Part shown: in pieces, positions 62,907 to 64,000 of the stretch
Position numbering within the stretch: position 1 is the first letter of the stretch
Layout: each line of letters opens with the position of its first letter
Source of the DNA: Bradyrhizobium sp. CCGB01
GTDB taxonomy: Bacteria; Pseudomonadota; Alphaproteobacteria; Rhizobiales; Xanthobacteraceae
Length of the DNA: 64,000 bases
Direction of reading: 5' to 3'
Assembly: GCF_024199795.1 (NCBI RefSeq)
Contig: NZ_JANADK010000001.1
Coordinates: 9,166,001-9,230,000, forward strand
The notes under the pieces: generated by a model
Told to the model about the DNA's origin: nothing
Databases searched by the model: none
The model's input: the letters and a program-made list of their open reading frames with translations, nothing else
Made by a program: the position numbers and the translations under genes

Positions 62907-64000
62907 TCAGGCCGCCGCAGTCGAATCGCGGACGGTCCGAACCACGACCGTCCGCAGCGATTCAAGATTGGCCGCCATGCCGTTGATGGCCTGCCTCACC
63001 TCCGTGGCGCGCTCGTCCACCGAGGCGGCGTCGCGGCTGACATTGGCGATCTTGGCCGAGACCTCCTTCGCGGCGGAGGCCGATTCGGAAATCGACCGGG
63101 CGATCTCCCGCGTTGCGGCGTCCTGCTCCGCCATCGCGGCGGCAACCGAGGTCGCCACGCCGTCGATCTCGACGATGTGGCCTCCCATGGTCTCGACGGC
63201 ATCGACCGCCGCCTGCGTCGAGGCCTGAATTTCCGCGATCAGACGCCCGATCTCCTCGGTGGATTTGGCGGTCTGGTCGGACAGGGATTTCACTTCGGCC
63301 GCAACCACCGCAAAGCCACGACCGGCCTCGCCGGCCCGCGCGGCCTCGATCGTGGCATTGAGCGCCAGGAGGTTGGTCTGGCCGGCGATGCCGCCAATGA
63401 GGTCGGAGACCTCCGCAATCTTCTTCACCGCGCCCGCCAGCGCCTGGATGGTCGAACGCGCCTGCTCGCGGCCGGCGACCGCCGATTTGGTGACCGTGCT
63501 GGTCCGCGCGACCTGCGTTGCGATATCCCGGATCGAGGCGCTCAGCTCTTCGGCCGCGGCCGAGACGGTCTGCGAGCTGCCCAGGGCCTGGGTGGACGCC
63601 GAGGCCACCGCTTGCGACTCCGCGGACAGCGACCGGGCGATCTCGGACAGGCTGGAGGCGGCCCGTTCGACGCCCTGGCTTGCCACGCTCGCGGAATCGA
63701 CCGAGCGGCCGGTCTCGCGCTCGACGGTCTCGGCCATCTGGTGCAGGGCACCACGCTTGGCAAGCGCCGCCTCCTGCTCCTTTTGCAGCTGCTCCTCGCG
63801 CAGGCGCGAATTCTCGACCGCGGCCTGCTTGAACACCAGCAGCGCGCCCGCCATCGAGCCGACCTCGTCCTTGCGATGCGCGAAGGGAATGTCGGCGGCG
63901 AGATCGCCAGTCGCGAGCTGCTGCATCGTGTCCGTCATGCGCACGATCGGACGCACCACGCCGAGGGCGACGCCGAGCAGGCCCGCGGCAATGAAGGCGA
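62907..64000 (-). CDS. Methyl-accepting chemotaxis protein, 5' part beyond the window
   Basis: The frame is open to the window edge (364 codons visible). From the edge inward it shows the end of a membrane helix ([19 protein letters not shown]), a HAMP domain ([20 protein letters not shown]) and a long coiled-coil signalling domain. The hairpin tip reads [39 protein letters not shown]. The C-terminus lacks a CheB/CheR pentapeptide. The sensory domain and true start lie outside, and the internal GTG at 63959 is not the start. It would control CheA at the inner membrane. Confidence 0.92.
   Translation of the reverse strand, partial: AFIAAGLLGVALGVVRPIVRMTDTMQQLATGDLAADIPFAHRKDEVGSMAGALLVFKQAAVENSRLREEQLQKEQEAALAKRGALHQMAETVERETGRSVDSASVASQGVERAASSLSEIARSLSAESQAVASASTQALGSSQTVSAAAEELSASIRDIATQVARTSTVTKSAVAGREQARSTIQALAGAVKKIAEVSDLIGGIAGQTNLLALNATIEAARAGEAGRGFAVVAAEVKSLSDQTAKSTEEIGRLIAEIQASTQAAVDAVETMGGHIVEIDGVATSVAAAMAEQDAATREIARSISESASAAKEVSAKIANVSRDAASVDERATEVRQAINGMAANLESLRTVVVRTVRDSTAAA

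Noticed and set aside
62907..63959. Short chemotaxis-like protein starting at the GTG near 63959
   Set aside because: The frame stays open through a membrane helix and HAMP junction to the window edge, so the gene is truncated by the window rather than complete.

Overview
This 64 kb window is high-GC chromosomal DNA from an alphaproteobacterium of the Bradyrhizobium type (family Nitrobacteraceae). The assignment rests on gene content: a five-gene Urt-type ABC transporter joined to formamidase and amidase genes, a stand-alone amino acid:carrier-protein ligase module of the kind first studied in Bradyrhizobium, an adjacent rpmF and mtgA pair, many TctC/TauD/Rieske-type catabolic genes, and several families of short palindromic intergenic repeats. 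No rRNA, tRNA, CRISPR array, complete insertion sequence or prophage was seen. Both edges cut genes: the 3' end of an unrecognised CDS at the left edge and a chemotaxis receptor at the right edge.

Layout. 1-6.8 kb: an ADP-forming acyl-CoA synthetase, an MCE/MlaD-like lipid-transport protein and a 1046-residue classical autotransporter. 7.0-19.2 kb: a complete amide/urea nitrogen island. urtABCDE, fmdA, fmdB and amiE run leftward as one operon. Divergently, a giant hybrid histidine kinase whose sensor half is an NCS1-permease-like membrane domain overlaps a LuxR-type response regulator. The shared upstream region holds a perfect 8-2-8 inverted repeat and a good sigma-54 (-24/-12) match. 19.4-24.7 kb: a Baeyer-Villiger-type monooxygenase, a secreted trypsin-like protease, a HAD hydrolase, and mtnP-mtnA for methionine salvage.

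25.0-28.8 kb: a carrier protein divergent from an acyl-CoA dehydrogenase, the amino acid:carrier-protein ligase and a GNAT-like protein. This probably makes or transfers a carrier-bound amino acid to an unknown product. 29.1-38.9 kb: a four-PAS GGDEF-EAL protein, a tctCBA tricarboxylate-type transporter followed by a frameshifted remnant of an EAL 3' end, a small hypothetical gene, a MarR/monooxygenase divergent pair, and a second GGDEF-EAL protein with a degenerate GGDEF site. 39-43 kb: small conserved genes, rpmF, mtgA, an ispA-type prenyl synthase and a DUF1345 membrane protein.

43-54.4 kb: two secreted caspase-like (orthocaspase) proteins. The larger one carries six tandem repeats of about 55 residues and a C-terminal formylglycine-generating-enzyme-like fold. 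Between the two caspases lie a GFA protein, an NTF2-like protein, a class A beta-lactamase, a cation/proton antiporter, an N-acetylmuramoyl-alanine amidase and a Rieske oxygenase. 54.4-64 kb: a TauD-type dioxygenase, a Fur-family regulator/EamA exporter/ispG operon, a marR-emrA-emrB efflux operon with a perfect 10-10-10 operator-like inverted repeat, an aminoglycoside-phosphotransferase-like kinase and the truncated chemotaxis receptor.

The most unusual systems are the permease-like sensor kinase facing the amide operon, the carrier-protein aminoacylation module, and the caspase-repeat-FGE protein. All functional calls come from reading the translated sequence and knowledge of the families. 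No database search was run.
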